A stretch of DNA of 64,000 nucleotides from Marinobacterium lutimaris (GCF_900108065.1 NZ_FNVQ01000001.1:1302001-1366000), one strand, 5' to 3'. Positions 54,430-63,819 are shown, counted from the first letter of the stretch. Made by a program: numbers and translations. Notes: generated by a model not told the origin, from the letters alone.

Positions 54430-54912
54430 ATGTCCATGACCAGCCCCAAACTCCAACGCCTCGGCAGCGCGAACCCGCGCCTCTGCGTTTACATCCCCCA
54501 TCTGCCTGAAGCCCTTGAGGCCTGCGCTGCCAGTGGCGACGTTGCTACTCTGCTGGCCCACAACTCGAACCACTGGCGCAAGATCGTGACGCTCAGCGCC
54601 AAGATCGCATCCCCCGATGACGACTGGAGAACATTTCGCGATCAGCAGTTCTTCCGCCAGGTCGCCCTGGTGTTTTCTGCAAGTATCGAAGTGGGTGCCT
54701 GCTGGCACTGGATAGGCGGCAAAGACAACCAAGCCCGCTTTGGCCTGGACAGTGCGGACTGGGCTCCCCTGGCAGGAACAGACGACCTATTTATCGACGC
54801 CGAGAGAAAACTCCTGCTGACGCCCTATCCCGATTACCGCCAGTTGAGCAACCAAAAAGTTGAGCTGATTCGTCAAGCATTGCAACAACTTGGCTTTTAC
54901 GGCGTACGTTAA
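54430..54912 (+). CDS. Unknown conserved-looking protein (DUF6942-like)
   Basis: A 160-residue cytoplasmic protein with no motif I can assign with certainty; it may belong to the DUF6942 family. Trp-rich segments stand out: VGACWHWIGGKDNQARFGLD and SADWAPLAGTDDLFI, and the C-terminus ends in YPDYRQLSNQKVELIRQALQ. No membrane segment or signal. It starts 63 bp after the SDR gene. Codon use matches the core genome, so it is a resident gene. Confidence 0.7.
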   Translation: MSMTSPKLQRLGSANPRLCVYIPHLPEALEACAASGDVATLLAHNSNHWRKIVTLSAKIASPDDDWRTFRDQQFFRQVALVFSASIEVGACWHWIGGKDNQARFGLDSADWAPLAGTDDLFIDAERKLLLTPYPDYRQLSNQKVELIRQALQQLGFYGVR

Positions 54913-54965
54913 AACGCTCAAAACGGCCCTCAACGCTTTAACCTTAAAAATAAAACAGTATTTTG

Positions 54966-54993
54966 TTGACTCCACACAGCTCACCTGTAGACT
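54966..54993 (+). promoter_or_regulatory. Sigma-70-type promoter of the cold-shock gene
   Basis: TTGACT (54,966-54,971), 16 bp, TAGACT (54,988-54,993). Transcription would begin near 55,000 and leave a leader of about 150 nt before the ATG, as is common for cold-shock genes, whose leaders refold with temperature. Confidence 0.45.
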
Positions 54994-55149
54994 CAACGAC
55001 GCTAGCAAGTCAGTTCCGAATTATGTAACACCCTTGACGTCCTGCTTCTGTAGTCCGTCCTGTTCTCATAAGTTCGACAACTTCCCAGCACCTCCGCCAG
55101 AGACTCAGGTCGAAGGCACACACTTATTTGAAAAACAGGATTTAAGACT

Positions 55150-55356
55150 ATGTCTACCGTAACCGGCACCGTTAAGTGGTTCAACGAAACTAAAGGCTTC
55201 GGCTTCATCTCCCAGGAAAACGGCCCTGACGTGTTCGCACACTTCAGCGCTATCCAGGGCAACGGTTTCAAAACCCTGGCTGAAGGCCAGCAGGTTGAGT
55301 TCACCGTTACTCAGGGCCAGAAAGGTCCTCAGGCTGAGAACATCGTTGCTCTGTAA
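55150..55356 (+). CDS. Cold-shock protein (CspA family)
   Basis: A 68-residue single cold-shock domain. RNP1 is KGFGFISQ and RNP2 is DVFAHFSAI; the start is [20 protein letters not shown]. It binds single-stranded RNA/DNA and melts RNA structure. The ATG is preceded by GGATTTAAGACT, and a long leader is likely. A good hairpin terminator follows. Which CspA paralogue it is cannot be decided; cold induction is not proven by the sequence. Confidence 0.95.
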   Translation: MSTVTGTVKWFNETKGFGFISQENGPDVFAHFSAIQGNGFKTLAEGQQVEFTVTQGQKGPQAENIVAL

Positions 55357-55395
55357 GTAACGTTGGCCGTCTGCTAAGACGGTGAAGCTAAAAAG

Positions 55396-55422
55396 AAGGA
55401 AGGCTAAGGCCTTCCTTTTTTT
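55396..55422 (+). terminator. Terminator of the cold-shock gene
   Basis: AAGGAAGGC (55,396-55,404) and GCCTTCCTT (55,409-55,417) pair perfectly around TAAG, followed by a T-run. Confidence 0.9.
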
Positions 55423-55493
55423 GTGCCTGCTCGCCAGTGATTGAAAAACATTCACTCACTGTTACTTTAGTGCGACAGTTGAATCGTTTACTA

Positions 55494-55520
55494 TCAAGGC
55501 AGATGTTGCTTGGGCCGCGA
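55494..55520 (+). promoter_or_regulatory. Possible sigma-28 (FliA) promoter
   Basis: TCAAG (55,494-55,498), 15 bp, GCCGCGA (55,514-55,520) resembles the pseudomonad-type FliA consensus TCAAG-N14-16-GCCGATA. It lies 39 bp before the YjfB-like motility gene. Confidence 0.4.
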
Positions 55521-55558
55521 CATCAAGAACCAAAATTCACACCGCTGGAGTATCAACC

Positions 55559-55753
55559 ATGGATATTGCAGGCACTGCCACCAGTCTCAGTCAGCTGGAC
55601 ATGGCAACCCAACACGCAACAAAAATGACCAAGATGGCTAACGACCAGATGGACATGCAGGGTCAGCAGGTGATGCAACTGCTGCAGTCGACAACCGTAA
55701 GGCCGGTCGACCCTTCCAGCCCGCTTGGCCAGAATATCGATATCGAAGTCTGA
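55559..55753 (+). CDS. YjfB-like putative motility protein
   Basis: A 64-residue small protein. MDIAGTATSLSQLDMATQHA is followed by a Met/Gln-rich helix and VDPSSPLGQNIDIEV, the pattern of the YjfB-motility family, which is under flagellar control in Bacillus. The ATG at 55,559 has CTGGAG eight bases before it. A FliA-type promoter candidate is upstream. No other flagellar genes are in the window. Convergent with gspB (16 bp between stops). Function unproven. Confidence 0.75.
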   Translation: MDIAGTATSLSQLDMATQHATKMTKMANDQMDMQGQQVMQLLQSTTVRPVDPSSPLGQNIDIEV

Positions 55754-55769
55754 TTAGATCTAATCAGTC

Positions 55770-56462
55770 TCAGCGCGCCGGCACCTTGAAACGCTCTCCC
55801 CTGTAGTTGAACACGACTCCGCGGGGAATGATCGCTTCGATATTCAGGTTCGGCGCGACACGCTGCCCTTCCCGCATCATCCTGTCATTCAGCTTTACCA
55901 TCCTGCCCGAACGGCTTTCTGAATAGATATGCACGCTGAACTTGAGTTCAGGAATTTCACGCTGGGTTGCTACGGGTAACTGGCGCAGGTAAGGCAGATC
56001 GGCGTAGGGATCAGCCGCCCTCTCCGTCACCTGAGGCTCTGGGCTAACCTTGCTGACAGCGTTATTCGCAGGCTGCTTGACTGCACGGGGAGCGGGCGGA
56101 GCTTCGGTGGCAGTGGCTCGCGGCTGGCTTTGTGGCGGATTGATAATTAATTTGACCCCACGCATATCCGGTTCGCTGTCTTGCACGACGGCACCGGCCG
56201 GGGCGGTGAACACTGCGGATTGCGACGCGTCAGACGCGGTTGCCGAGACCTCAGCAGGGGCTTGCGACCCAGGGTAGTTGGATACAAACCACCCCGCTGC
56301 GGCAATAATTGCGAAAGCCAGAATATAACCTAGCCTGCGCCGCGACCATCTATGCTGCGGAGAAGCAGTGACCGGCGCTTCCAGGTTTGTCGGCGCGCTT
56401 ACCGGTTTTAACTGACTGCGCTGCTGCTCAGAGTCCTTGAGTGCCTGCAGGATATAGGACAT
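55770..56462 (-). CDS. gspB: GspB-like type II secretion assembly protein
   Basis: A 230-residue inner-membrane protein. MSYILQALKDSEQQRSQLK at the start is the family hallmark. One membrane helix near residues 48-66 (LGYILAFAIIAAAGWFVSNY) is followed by a long Ala/Pro-rich periplasmic linker, and the last 75 residues are the T2SS-B domain (LPVATQREIPELKFSVHIYS, VAPNLNIEAIIPRGVVFNY). With GspA it helps the secretin pass the peptidoglycan. Its ATG at 56,462 follows the gspA stop by one base. Confidence 0.9.
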   Translation of the reverse strand: MSYILQALKDSEQQRSQLKPVSAPTNLEAPVTASPQHRWSRRRLGYILAFAIIAAAGWFVSNYPGSQAPAEVSATASDASQSAVFTAPAGAVVQDSEPDMRGVKLIINPPQSQPRATATEAPPAPRAVKQPANNAVSKVSPEPQVTERAADPYADLPYLRQLPVATQREIPELKFSVHIYSESRSGRMVKLNDRMMREGQRVAPNLNIEAIIPRGVVFNYRGERFKVPAR

Positions 56463-56463
56463 C

Positions 56464-58314
56464 TCAGCGCCCCTCCCCAGCCAGCCTCGGTTGATCATCC
56501 AGTGCGGCGTTATTCATCTGGATCAGTGTGCGCGGGCCCGCCACGCCATCCACATTAAGGCCGTGACCGGCCTGAAAGTCCCTCACCAGCGCAATCAATC
56601 CCGGTCCGTATGCCTTGCGAGGCTCGGTGGTGAGCACCTGCTTGCTGATTCTTGCCAGTTGCTTATCCAGCCAGGCGACTTCGTCTCCATAGGCGCCCGG
56701 CCATATCGGCGCGACATACCCGGGCGGTGGCCGCCACAGCAGTGTAAATTCTCCCAGCCAGCCTGACTCCAGATCCTCTGTTGGCAGCTGCAGCTCTGTG
56801 CCGGACAGATAGATCCGCGCCAGGTTCTCATCCAGCGACAGTATCAACGCCTCATAAGTGCGGCCATCATGGCCAATCCGCGCCACAACGGGCCGGTCGA
56901 TCTGTTTAAGCAGTTCCAGGTCACCATTCAGCGTCAGACAGGCAAGATCATGGAAAGCGGCAAAATCGCAAACGACAGGCTGCTGCCTGGGGTCATATTC
57001 GATGCCCCAGAGGCTGAACAGTCTCCGGTAGGCTTTAACCAGCGCAAGGTCTCTGTCCTGCTGTTCGGGCCAGATAACCTCCGCCGCTGCGCTGACGTCA
57101 CTGCCTGAGGGTTTAGTCTGGGCAACACCTGCCGGCTCGCTTTGAAGTAACTGCAACGAAGCCAGCGATATATCGGACAACGGGCTGGTGTTTACCATCG
57201 CTTCCGGCACTACGCTTGCGTCTGCCGTCGCTGGAACGCCAGCCGCTGTTGCCGGTAATTGATCCAGGGTAATCGGTCGTTCACGCGCCACCGGTGTAGC
57301 TTCAACCACCGCCGGCTCGGCCTGCGCTTCATCGACAGTGTCGTCGAACAGGCTGCGCACCGATGCGCTGAGATCTGAAACACTTCCCTGCTGAAACAGC
57401 ACCGATAACGCGAAACCCGTTCCCCAGGCCATCAGGCCGATCACCACGGCTGCTGCCAGAATCACGCGTTTGCTCTGCCCCGCCGGCAACGTTAAAGGCA
57501 ACTCATCACCGAGCACTTCGGCAGCCGCCTTCTTCAGAGTTTCCGGTGTCACTTCGTTCTGCTTCTGCACATAAGTACCGAGCAGCGCCCTGTCACTGAT
57601 CAGGTTGATAAGACGCGGTACACCTGCTGAAAGACGATACAGCTGTTTCAGCACCGGCTCAGGGAAGACCGGCCTGTTCAGACCAGCCACCGATAGACGG
57701 TGCTGCATGTAGAGAGGAAGATCCTGCGCCGACAGAGGCCCCAGATGAAAGCGCGCCGTGATGCGCTGCGACAGCTGGCGAAGATCCTCCCGCGCCAGCA
57801 TCTCCAGTAACTCGGGCTGCCCCACCAGAATCACGTTAAGCAGTTTGTGTTCGCTGGTTTCCAGGTTGGTCAGAAGGCGCACCTGCTCAAGCAGTTCCAC
57901 CGACAGCTGCTGAGCCTCATCGATGAGCAAAACCGTCTTGCGCCCTTGTGCATAACGGTTCAGCAGCTCTGCATAGATAGCATCTACCTGGGATTTCACC
58001 GTCAGCCTTTCGCTTGACCGATCAATACCGAGCTCATCGGAGATAGTCTCCAGCAGCTCAGGCACGGTGAGGCGTGGATTAAGAATCAATGCTACATCGG
58101 AGGATTGGTCTGAAAGTTGTTCCAGCAACTGCCGGGCGACGGTGGTTTTCCCGGTGCCGACCTCTCCGGTGAGCAAGACAAAGCCACCATCGATGCTGAT
58201 GCCGTAAAGCAGATGGGCAAGCGCTTCCTGGTGCTGGTCACTCATAAACAGGTAGCGGGGATTAGGCGCTATCGAGAAGGGCGACTCGCTTAAGCCGAAA
58301 TAGTTACAGTACAT
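56464..58314 (-). CDS. gspA: GspA/ExeA-like ATPase for secretin assembly
   Basis: A 616-residue inner-membrane ATPase. MYCNYFGLSESPFSIAPNPR is the ExeA-type start. Walker A is LLTGEVGTGKTTVARQL near 50, and Walker B is KTVLLIDEAQQLSVELLEQ near 130. One membrane helix lies near 280 (VILAAAVVIGLMAWGTGFAL). Then comes a linker of about 130 residues and a C-terminal peptidoglycan-binding domain (ALVRDFQAGHGLNVDGVAG near 590). The ATG at 58,314 was chosen over a TTG four codons upstream. It would open the cell wall for the GspD secretin, whose genes are not in this window. Confidence 0.92.
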   Translation of the reverse strand: MYCNYFGLSESPFSIAPNPRYLFMSDQHQEALAHLLYGISIDGGFVLLTGEVGTGKTTVARQLLEQLSDQSSDVALILNPRLTVPELLETISDELGIDRSSERLTVKSQVDAIYAELLNRYAQGRKTVLLIDEAQQLSVELLEQVRLLTNLETSEHKLLNVILVGQPELLEMLAREDLRQLSQRITARFHLGPLSAQDLPLYMQHRLSVAGLNRPVFPEPVLKQLYRLSAGVPRLINLISDRALLGTYVQKQNEVTPETLKKAAAEVLGDELPLTLPAGQSKRVILAAAVVIGLMAWGTGFALSVLFQQGSVSDLSASVRSLFDDTVDEAQAEPAVVEATPVARERPITLDQLPATAAGVPATADASVVPEAMVNTSPLSDISLASLQLLQSEPAGVAQTKPSGSDVSAAAEVIWPEQQDRDLALVKAYRRLFSLWGIEYDPRQQPVVCDFAAFHDLACLTLNGDLELLKQIDRPVVARIGHDGRTYEALILSLDENLARIYLSGTELQLPTEDLESGWLGEFTLLWRPPPGYVAPIWPGAYGDEVAWLDKQLARISKQVLTTEPRKAYGPGLIALVRDFQAGHGLNVDGVAGPRTLIQMNNAALDDQPRLAGEGR

Positions 58315-58533
58315 AACAAGTGCCAATCGCTTGACTCAATTACTGTTCACTATAGTCATCAATTCACGGTATTGAGTCCCAATAACGGTACATCAGGCCG
58401 ATGAAATATTTGCACTGGAGATCAAATTCACGTGCAAACTTGTCTCTTTTACACATCAGGTGACAACTATACTTCCCAGCATACACATCGTGTCGAATGC
58501 ACGTCAGTTTTCGCATTATCTGGACACAACGCT

Positions 58534-59949
58534 ATGGAAACTTATAAGACGAGGGAACACCCGAGGCCACAAGCGAAAAGGAAAGCACTGTTTTTAAACT
58601 TGGAACCCGGCACCGCAATAGCGGATGAACTGGCACGGCTTAATGGCTGGATATTACACGAAGTTAACAGCCTGGAGCAGGCCGACAAGGCGCTTTTACA
58701 GCAGAATTATTTCGTTGGTATCGCCCATTTCGACTGGTCAGATCCGCTGACCCACCAGGAGTTTTCAACCTTCTTTCAGCAGCATAATCAAATTGCGTGG
58801 ATCGCGTTAATCCGACCGGAGTATCTGCGCGATATCGCGTTACGCCGCGCACTTTTTGAGAACTTTTATGACTATTTCTCACTCCCGCTCGGCGACAATA
58901 TAATCAACCTGGAAACGGTGCTTGGTCATGCCTACGGTATCTATCACCTGCAACAACTGGAAAGCGATGACCCCGGTATCAATGATGAATTCCAGATGGT
59001 CGGCACCAGCCAGGAGATGCTGTCCATTTTTGACCAGGTGAGAAAAGTCGCCAAAACCGATGCGGCCGTTCTGATCACCGGTGAAAGTGGTACCGGCAAG
59101 GAACTGATCGCCCGGGCCATTCACCAGCGATCCAAGCGTGGCGCCTACCCTTTTGTCGCTGTTAACTGCGGTTCACTACCGGAAACACTGATTCACTCTG
59201 AACTATTCGGCTACGAGAAAGGCGCTTTCACGGGCGCCGCGCAGCGACGCCTGGGCCGAATAGAAGCGGCAGACCAGGGCTCACTGTTTCTTGATGAGAT
59301 CGGCGACCTGGACCTTAACCTCCAGGCACACCTGCTGCGCTTTCTGCAGGAAGGCACCATCGAACGCCTCGGCAACAACACACCGATGCAGGTGGACGTG
59401 CGAGTGATCGCTGCCACCAATATCGATCTCGTCAAGGCGGTCGAGCAAGGCCGCTTCCGTGAAGACCTGTTCTATCGCCTTAGCGTGCTGAATATCGACC
59501 TTCCCCCGCTGCGTAACCGCGGCGAAGACAAGGAGCTACTGGCCCGCTTCTTCTTTAAAAAATTTTCCAGCGATCATAACGGTCAGCTGCGCGGATTCAC
59601 CGACGAGGCGATCAATGCGATCATCCACCACTCTTGGCCCGGTAATGTGCGCGAGCTAATCAACCGCGTGCGCCGCGGCATGATCATGAGCGATAACAAA
59701 CTGATTACGCCGCAGGATTTGAACCTCTCACCCGGTCTGGCGGAAAAATCTGAGCCGATAAGAACCCTGAGCGAAGCGCGCTCAGAGGCGGAGAAACGCG
59801 CCATTTCCGCTACGTTACACCGGTTTGATCACAACATATCACGGGCAGCCAAAGCCCTTGGGGTCTCCCGCGTGACACTATACCGCATGATGGAAAAGCA
59901 TCATCTCCATGACAAGAGTTCGGACAACCAGCCAGCAAATCAGATCTAA
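58534..59949 (+). CDS. VpsR-like sigma-54-type activator
   Basis: A 471-residue regulator. The first 150 residues resemble the degenerate receiver of VpsR (LFLNLEPGTAIADELARLNG), with no clear phospho-Asp pocket. The AAA+ domain follows: Walker A VLITGESGTGKELIARAIHQ, the GAFTGA loop in GYEKGAFTGAAQRRLG, Walker B QGSLFLDEIGDLDLNL. The Fis-type HTH at the end is ISRAAKALGVSRVTLYRMM. VpsR of Vibrio binds c-di-GMP and switches on matrix genes. The ATG at 58,534 was chosen; the frame is open to a GTG at 58,432. Divergent from gspAB and upstream of the riboswitch-protease gene, either of which may be its target. Confidence 0.85.
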   Translation: METYKTREHPRPQAKRKALFLNLEPGTAIADELARLNGWILHEVNSLEQADKALLQQNYFVGIAHFDWSDPLTHQEFSTFFQQHNQIAWIALIRPEYLRDIALRRALFENFYDYFSLPLGDNIINLETVLGHAYGIYHLQQLESDDPGINDEFQMVGTSQEMLSIFDQVRKVAKTDAAVLITGESGTGKELIARAIHQRSKRGAYPFVAVNCGSLPETLIHSELFGYEKGAFTGAAQRRLGRIEAADQGSLFLDEIGDLDLNLQAHLLRFLQEGTIERLGNNTPMQVDVRVIAATNIDLVKAVEQGRFREDLFYRLSVLNIDLPPLRNRGEDKELLARFFFKKFSSDHNGQLRGFTDEAINAIIHHSWPGNVRELINRVRRGMIMSDNKLITPQDLNLSPGLAEKSEPIRTLSEARSEAEKRAISATLHRFDHNISRAAKALGVSRVTLYRMMEKHHLHDKSSDNQPANQI

Positions 59950-60105
59950 GTCCAAGCATCAACTCTACTGTTTATCACCCTTTACATCGGCCCATCGGCA
60001 ACCGCAGGCCTAGTCTCCCCCTTTGCAGTTTTCTCATTATATTTCAGATAGATAAAATGAATGGCCCGTATACTGCTTAGTCTTAAGACAATAAAGGGTA
60101 TGCCA

Positions 60106-60345
60106 ATGAAGAAAACACGCAGGCGGATTCTTCTGAATCACCGTCTCATACAACAGGAGTACTCAAGAAAGGTCGAGGAGCCCGAAACGCTGGCCAAGAG
60201 CTACGAGTGGGGTAACCACGCGCCACCAGACAACCTTGAACACCCCCATCTTTGGCGACGCCAGAAACCCGCGTTCAGCCGTATTGATTCAGAGGATAGC
60301 ACCAAACACATCACCCTCTGGGACGAGATCTGGGAGACTCTTTAA
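60106..60345 (+). CDS. Small basic protein of unknown function
   Basis: A 79-residue protein, start ATG at 60,106 (MKKTRRRILLNHRLIQQEYS); in-frame starts at 60,061 and 60,100 are alternatives. The N-terminus is strongly basic and the rest rich in Trp, His and Pro (NLEHPHLWRRQKPAF, LWDEIWETL). No family recognised. It lies about 155 bp after the VpsR-like gene and before the long AT-rich gap. Codon use looks normal for the core, so it may be a real resident gene, but it could also be spurious. Confidence 0.5.
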   Translation: MKKTRRRILLNHRLIQQEYSRKVEEPETLAKSYEWGNHAPPDNLEHPHLWRRQKPAFSRIDSEDSTKHITLWDEIWETL

Positions 60346-60904
60346 CCCCCCCTGCAGCACTGACACTGCCAACGCTCAACAGCCTCCTTACTTGTTACCA
60401 AGATCTTGGTCCTCACAAAGCCCCTGATTTCTCCACTCATCCTAAATTTTATATTTCTTATAGCAAATTGATCTATAAAATATACATAGCGTCCGATGCT
60501 ATAAAAGTGTAAATATAAATTTACATAATTATTAATATTAGTCTCTTATCTAAAACACCAAGTTATTATAGGTTAATAAAATTTTTATTTTTGTTACATT
60601 AAATTTACACCGTCTAATAAATACCTGACAGTATGTAAACATTAATTAACAACCAACCACTTAATTTTTAATTTACCCGAAATTCCTGCCCATCCATCGA
60701 TACTTAACGTAACACATCCGGCCTGATATGATCGCCCCACATTCTGGTTGTTAAGAATATTAAACATAACAACCGAATCATTTGTCGTGTGAATTCTAAA
60801 TCTGTATCAGACGGTTAAAAAATACCAACCCAAACAGATAATTGTTTAGCACGGCTTACAGATATAAAACGGTGTGTTTACACAAAAAAGCTGGTTCAAA
60901 AACT
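60346..60904. other. AT-rich intergenic region upstream of the riboswitch
   Basis: About 560 bp with no gene. The first 75 bp are ordinary; from about 60,425 it becomes very AT-rich, with many A- and T-tracts. It must hold the promoter of the riboswitch-metalloprotease transcript. Such regions often bind H-NS-like silencers and activators such as the neighbouring VpsR-like protein. I see no convincing -24/-12 element or unique dyad. Confidence 0.6.
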
Positions 60905-61016
60905 GATCCTCTGTCGAAAGGGCTAAACCCGAGTAATCGGGTGGCGCAAAGTTACGGGTCCGTTCACGGATACCACCGCGAGGTGGGGTTCGTGGAGGGA
61001 TCGCCGGACTGCCAAC
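60905..61016 (+). ncRNA. c-di-GMP-I (GEMM) riboswitch candidate
   Basis: The order of elements matches the GEMM-I aptamer. GGCTAAACC leads into stem CCCGA/TCGGG capped by the GNRA tetraloop GTAA (60,928-60,941). GGCGCAAAG-TTACGGGTCC follows, where most members have GACGCAAAGCYACGGGTC. A second stem CCACC/GGTGG with loop GCGA is at 60,973-60,986. The 3' side closes with GGATCGCCGGACTGCC (60,998-61,013), close to the usual GATAGCCGGGTTGCC. It ends 65 bp before the metalloprotease ATG, so c-di-GMP binding could turn expression on or off. Confidence 0.75.
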
Positions 61017-61080
61017 ATAGAGAAACCTGTTCGTCGCTTAGGGTCATTGCTGAATTTATTTGTATCAGGAGAAATCCCTA

Positions 61081-63696
61081 ATGCGTCTGACCCGACCTGC
61101 GCTTACTCGTACCCTGCTGTCTGTTTCCCTTGCTACCGCCCTCGGTGGATTTACGCTGCCGAGTATCGCTGCCAGCACCCATACTCATGGCCAGCAGCAG
61201 TCGGAATCGAACAGATCACGTCAGGCGATGGAACACACACAGGCGCTGATGACGCTGCAGAAACGCTGGGCAAATGCCAAGGGCGCCGATAAATCCCGCG
61301 CGCTCTCTCAAATGCTCGACAAAGCCGCTGCACGCCGCGAACTTCTCGAACAGATAGTAACTACAGACCCAGCCACCGTTCTGCGCGTGGCCATTCCTTC
61401 AGAGATTCAGTCGGGCATGCCTGCAGAGGTGCGTGCAAAACTGGAGCAGCGCCTGGAGCTGAGCGGTCAGCTCGATGTCTTCTACGAAGACCATGAAGAT
61501 GGCAGCCACCGTCTACGCCATGTATTGAACACTGACTTCGGCGAAAAGTTCGAAATGCACTTTGCCGGTACAGCCCCCGAAGTGTCCAAGGGAACTGCGG
61601 CAACCGTTTATGGCGTTCTGTTTGCGAATGACTCCGACGATGACAACAGCCAGGGCGATCTCGTACTGAGCTCAGATAACCTCATGCTGGCAGCAGGCAG
61701 CACCAGTAATGCCAATCTGGGCGGCACCGCTCAGGCCGGCTGGACCTTTGGCGAACAACCCACACTCGTTATCAACGTGAACTTCGCCGATAACGCCACC
61801 CAGCCCTGGACCCGGGCGCAGGCGCAGAACACGGTGTTCGAGTCGGTCAACGACTTTATCCGCGAAAACTCCTCCGATCAGACCTGGCTCAGCGGCGATG
61901 TAACCCCCTGGCTCAACCTGCCGATCAATGGCGCCAGCTGCGACACCACTGCCATCGTCACTGCGGCAGACAACGCTGCGGCAGCTGCCGGCTATGATCT
62001 TTCCCGCTACAAGCGTCTGATCTACGCTATGCCGTACAGCTCCAGCTGTGGCTTCAGCGGCGTGGGTTCCGTGGGCGGCTGGCCATCAACCACCGTTATA
62101 AACGGCTCCATGAGCCTTTATACAGTCGCCCACGAACTCGGGCATAACCTGGGGCTGTACCACTCCCATGCGCTGGAGTGCGGTTCTGCGGTAACCGGCT
62201 CCGGATGCTCAACCGATGAATACGGTGACAGCACAGACATCATGGGACGCGTCACCAGCCACTACACCACTTTCCAGAAAGAGCGACTGGGCTGGCTGGA
62301 CGACTCCAGCATCCAGACTGTTACCCAAAGCGGTGTCTATTCACTGGAACCCTATGCGGGCAGTCAGGGAAGTGCCCCCAAGGCGTTGAAGGTGCAGAAC
62401 GGTATCGATGCTGCTACTGGTCTGCCGCTCTATTACTACCTGGAGTATCGATTTGCCACCGGCTTTGACTCTGGTCTTAGCAGTGTCGGCAACATTCAGG
62501 ATGGCGTCGTCGTGCACACCGGTGTCGAGAGCCGCGGTAACACCAGCTATCTGTTGGATATGACTCCGGGCAGTGGTTCATCCAGCTATTCCGATCCCCG
62601 CGATGCGGCCCTGGTCACCGGTAACAGTTTTAACAGTGGCGACCTGACCCTGGCGACTGAATGGGTAGACGGTCAGACCGCGGGTATCAATATACAGCTC
62701 GACGGAACCGTAGCGACCTGTAGCCGCGCCAATCCTGGGCTGAGTCTTACTCCGGGCGAAAGTGAATGGTTGCCGGCCGGCTCAACTGTCACCTACACCC
62801 TGACACTGACCAACCGTGACAGCAGCGTCTGCGGAGCCAACAGCTTCAGCCTCGGCAAGAGCGCTCCCACCGGCTGGAGCAGCACTCTGGGCAATACGAC
62901 CCTGACCCTGGCTCCGGGTGAAAGCGCCAGTACCACGCTGACGGTTACCTCAAGCACCAGTGCTACCGACGGATTCTATGCAGTGAACACCAGCGCTACC
63001 TCGGGCTCTTTCACCGCCAGTGACGAAGTAACCTATGTGGTCGACAATCCGGTGATCGCAACCAACAGCGCACCTGTCGCGAATAACGACAGCGCCAGCA
63101 CCGACTATGAAACGGCGGTCAGCATCAACGTGCTGGCAAACGATACTGATGCCGACGGCGATACTCTCAGCATCTCGTCAGTCAGTGGTGGCAACGGTAG
63201 CGCGGTAGTTAACGCAGACGGCACTCTGACCTTTACGCCGTCAACAGGCTTCAGCGGTACCACGAGTATCAGCTACACCATCACCGATGGTAAGGCTAGC
63301 GACAGCGCCACAGTCAGTATCAACGTGGCTTCCGCGCCAGTTGCAGCCAACCTTGCGCCCATCGCCAAAGACGATAGCGCGATTACCGATGCAGGCAGCG
63401 CTGTAACGATCAACGTGCTGGCCAACGACTCTGACCCGGATGGCGATGCCCTCAACCTGGTGACCGTCAGCGAAGGTGGTAAGGGCTCGGTCAGAATCAA
63501 TGCCGATGGCACTCTGACCTTCACACCCGCGAAGAACTTCAAGAACTTTGACAGTTTCAGCTACACCATCAGCGATGGTTCCCTGACCGCCACCGCAACA
63601 GTTACCGTAACCCTGGCTACAGACACAAGCTCAGGGGACAGCACTACCGACACCACCAGCCCTACCGGTGGCAAGGGAAACGGTCGTAACAAGTAA
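61081..63696 (+). CDS. Secreted metzincin metalloprotease with Ig/cadherin-like repeats
   Basis: An 871-residue exported protease. A signal peptide (TRTLLSVSLATALGGFTLPS, cleaved near IAAS) and a propeptide-like part of about 200 residues come first. The catalytic zinc site is HELGHNLGLYH (residues 351-361, HExxHxxGxxH) with the Met-turn in TDIMGR near 388, which makes it a metzincin, gametolysin-like. An NPCBM/NEW3-like beta domain (about 555-655) follows, then two cadherin-like repeats with INVLANDTDADGDTLSISSV and INVLANDSDPDGDALNLVTV (about 665-755 and 760-850). The tail is Ser/Thr/Gly-rich. CAGGAG precedes the ATG. Export through the type II pathway aided by the nearby gspAB is likely. 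Expression probably depends on the c-di-GMP riboswitch. Confidence 0.9.
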   Translation: MRLTRPALTRTLLSVSLATALGGFTLPSIAASTHTHGQQQSESNRSRQAMEHTQALMTLQKRWANAKGADKSRALSQMLDKAAARRELLEQIVTTDPATVLRVAIPSEIQSGMPAEVRAKLEQRLELSGQLDVFYEDHEDGSHRLRHVLNTDFGEKFEMHFAGTAPEVSKGTAATVYGVLFANDSDDDNSQGDLVLSSDNLMLAAGSTSNANLGGTAQAGWTFGEQPTLVINVNFADNATQPWTRAQAQNTVFESVNDFIRENSSDQTWLSGDVTPWLNLPINGASCDTTAIVTAADNAAAAAGYDLSRYKRLIYAMPYSSSCGFSGVGSVGGWPSTTVINGSMSLYTVAHELGHNLGLYHSHALECGSAVTGSGCSTDEYGDSTDIMGRVTSHYTTFQKERLGWLDDSSIQTVTQSGVYSLEPYAGSQGSAPKALKVQNGIDAATGLPLYYYLEYRFATGFDSGLSSVGNIQDGVVVHTGVESRGNTSYLLDMTPGSGSSSYSDPRDAALVTGNSFNSGDLTLATEWVDGQTAGINIQLDGTVATCSRANPGLSLTPGESEWLPAGSTVTYTLTLTNRDSSVCGANSFSLGKSAPTGWSSTLGNTTLTLAPGESASTTLTVTSSTSATDGFYAVNTSATSGSFTASDEVTYVVDNPVIATNSAPVANNDSASTDYETAVSINVLANDTDADGDTLSISSVSGGNGSAVVNADGTLTFTPSTGFSGTTSISYTITDGKASDSATVSINVASAPVAANLAPIAKDDSAITDAGSAVTINVLANDSDPDGDALNLVTVSEGGKGSVRINADGTLTFTPAKNFKNFDSFSYTISDGSLTATATVTVTLATDTSSGDSTTDTTSPTGGKGNGRNK

Positions 63697-63757
63697 CCGG
63701 GAAATCAGGTTCGGGAATCTTAGGATAAGAAACCCTTGTACCAAGACAAAACGCAAA

Positions 63758-63779
63758 ACGGCGGGCCTCGGCCCGCCGT
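63758..63779. terminator. Hairpin after the metalloprotease gene
   Basis: ACGGCGGGCC (63,758-63,767) and GGCCCGCCGT (63,770-63,779) form a perfect 10-bp GC-rich stem; an A-run lies on the left side and a weak T-rich stretch on the right. It separates convergent genes and may serve both. Confidence 0.7.
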
Positions 63780-63819
63780 CTGCTGTTAATCACTGTCCAT
63801 TACTCAGCGCACTTCCTCT

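Noticed and set aside
56050-56277. A plus-strand frame inside gspB.
   Set aside because: It lies opposite the Ala/Pro-rich linker of GspB, whose codon bias creates it; there is no ribosome site or family match.
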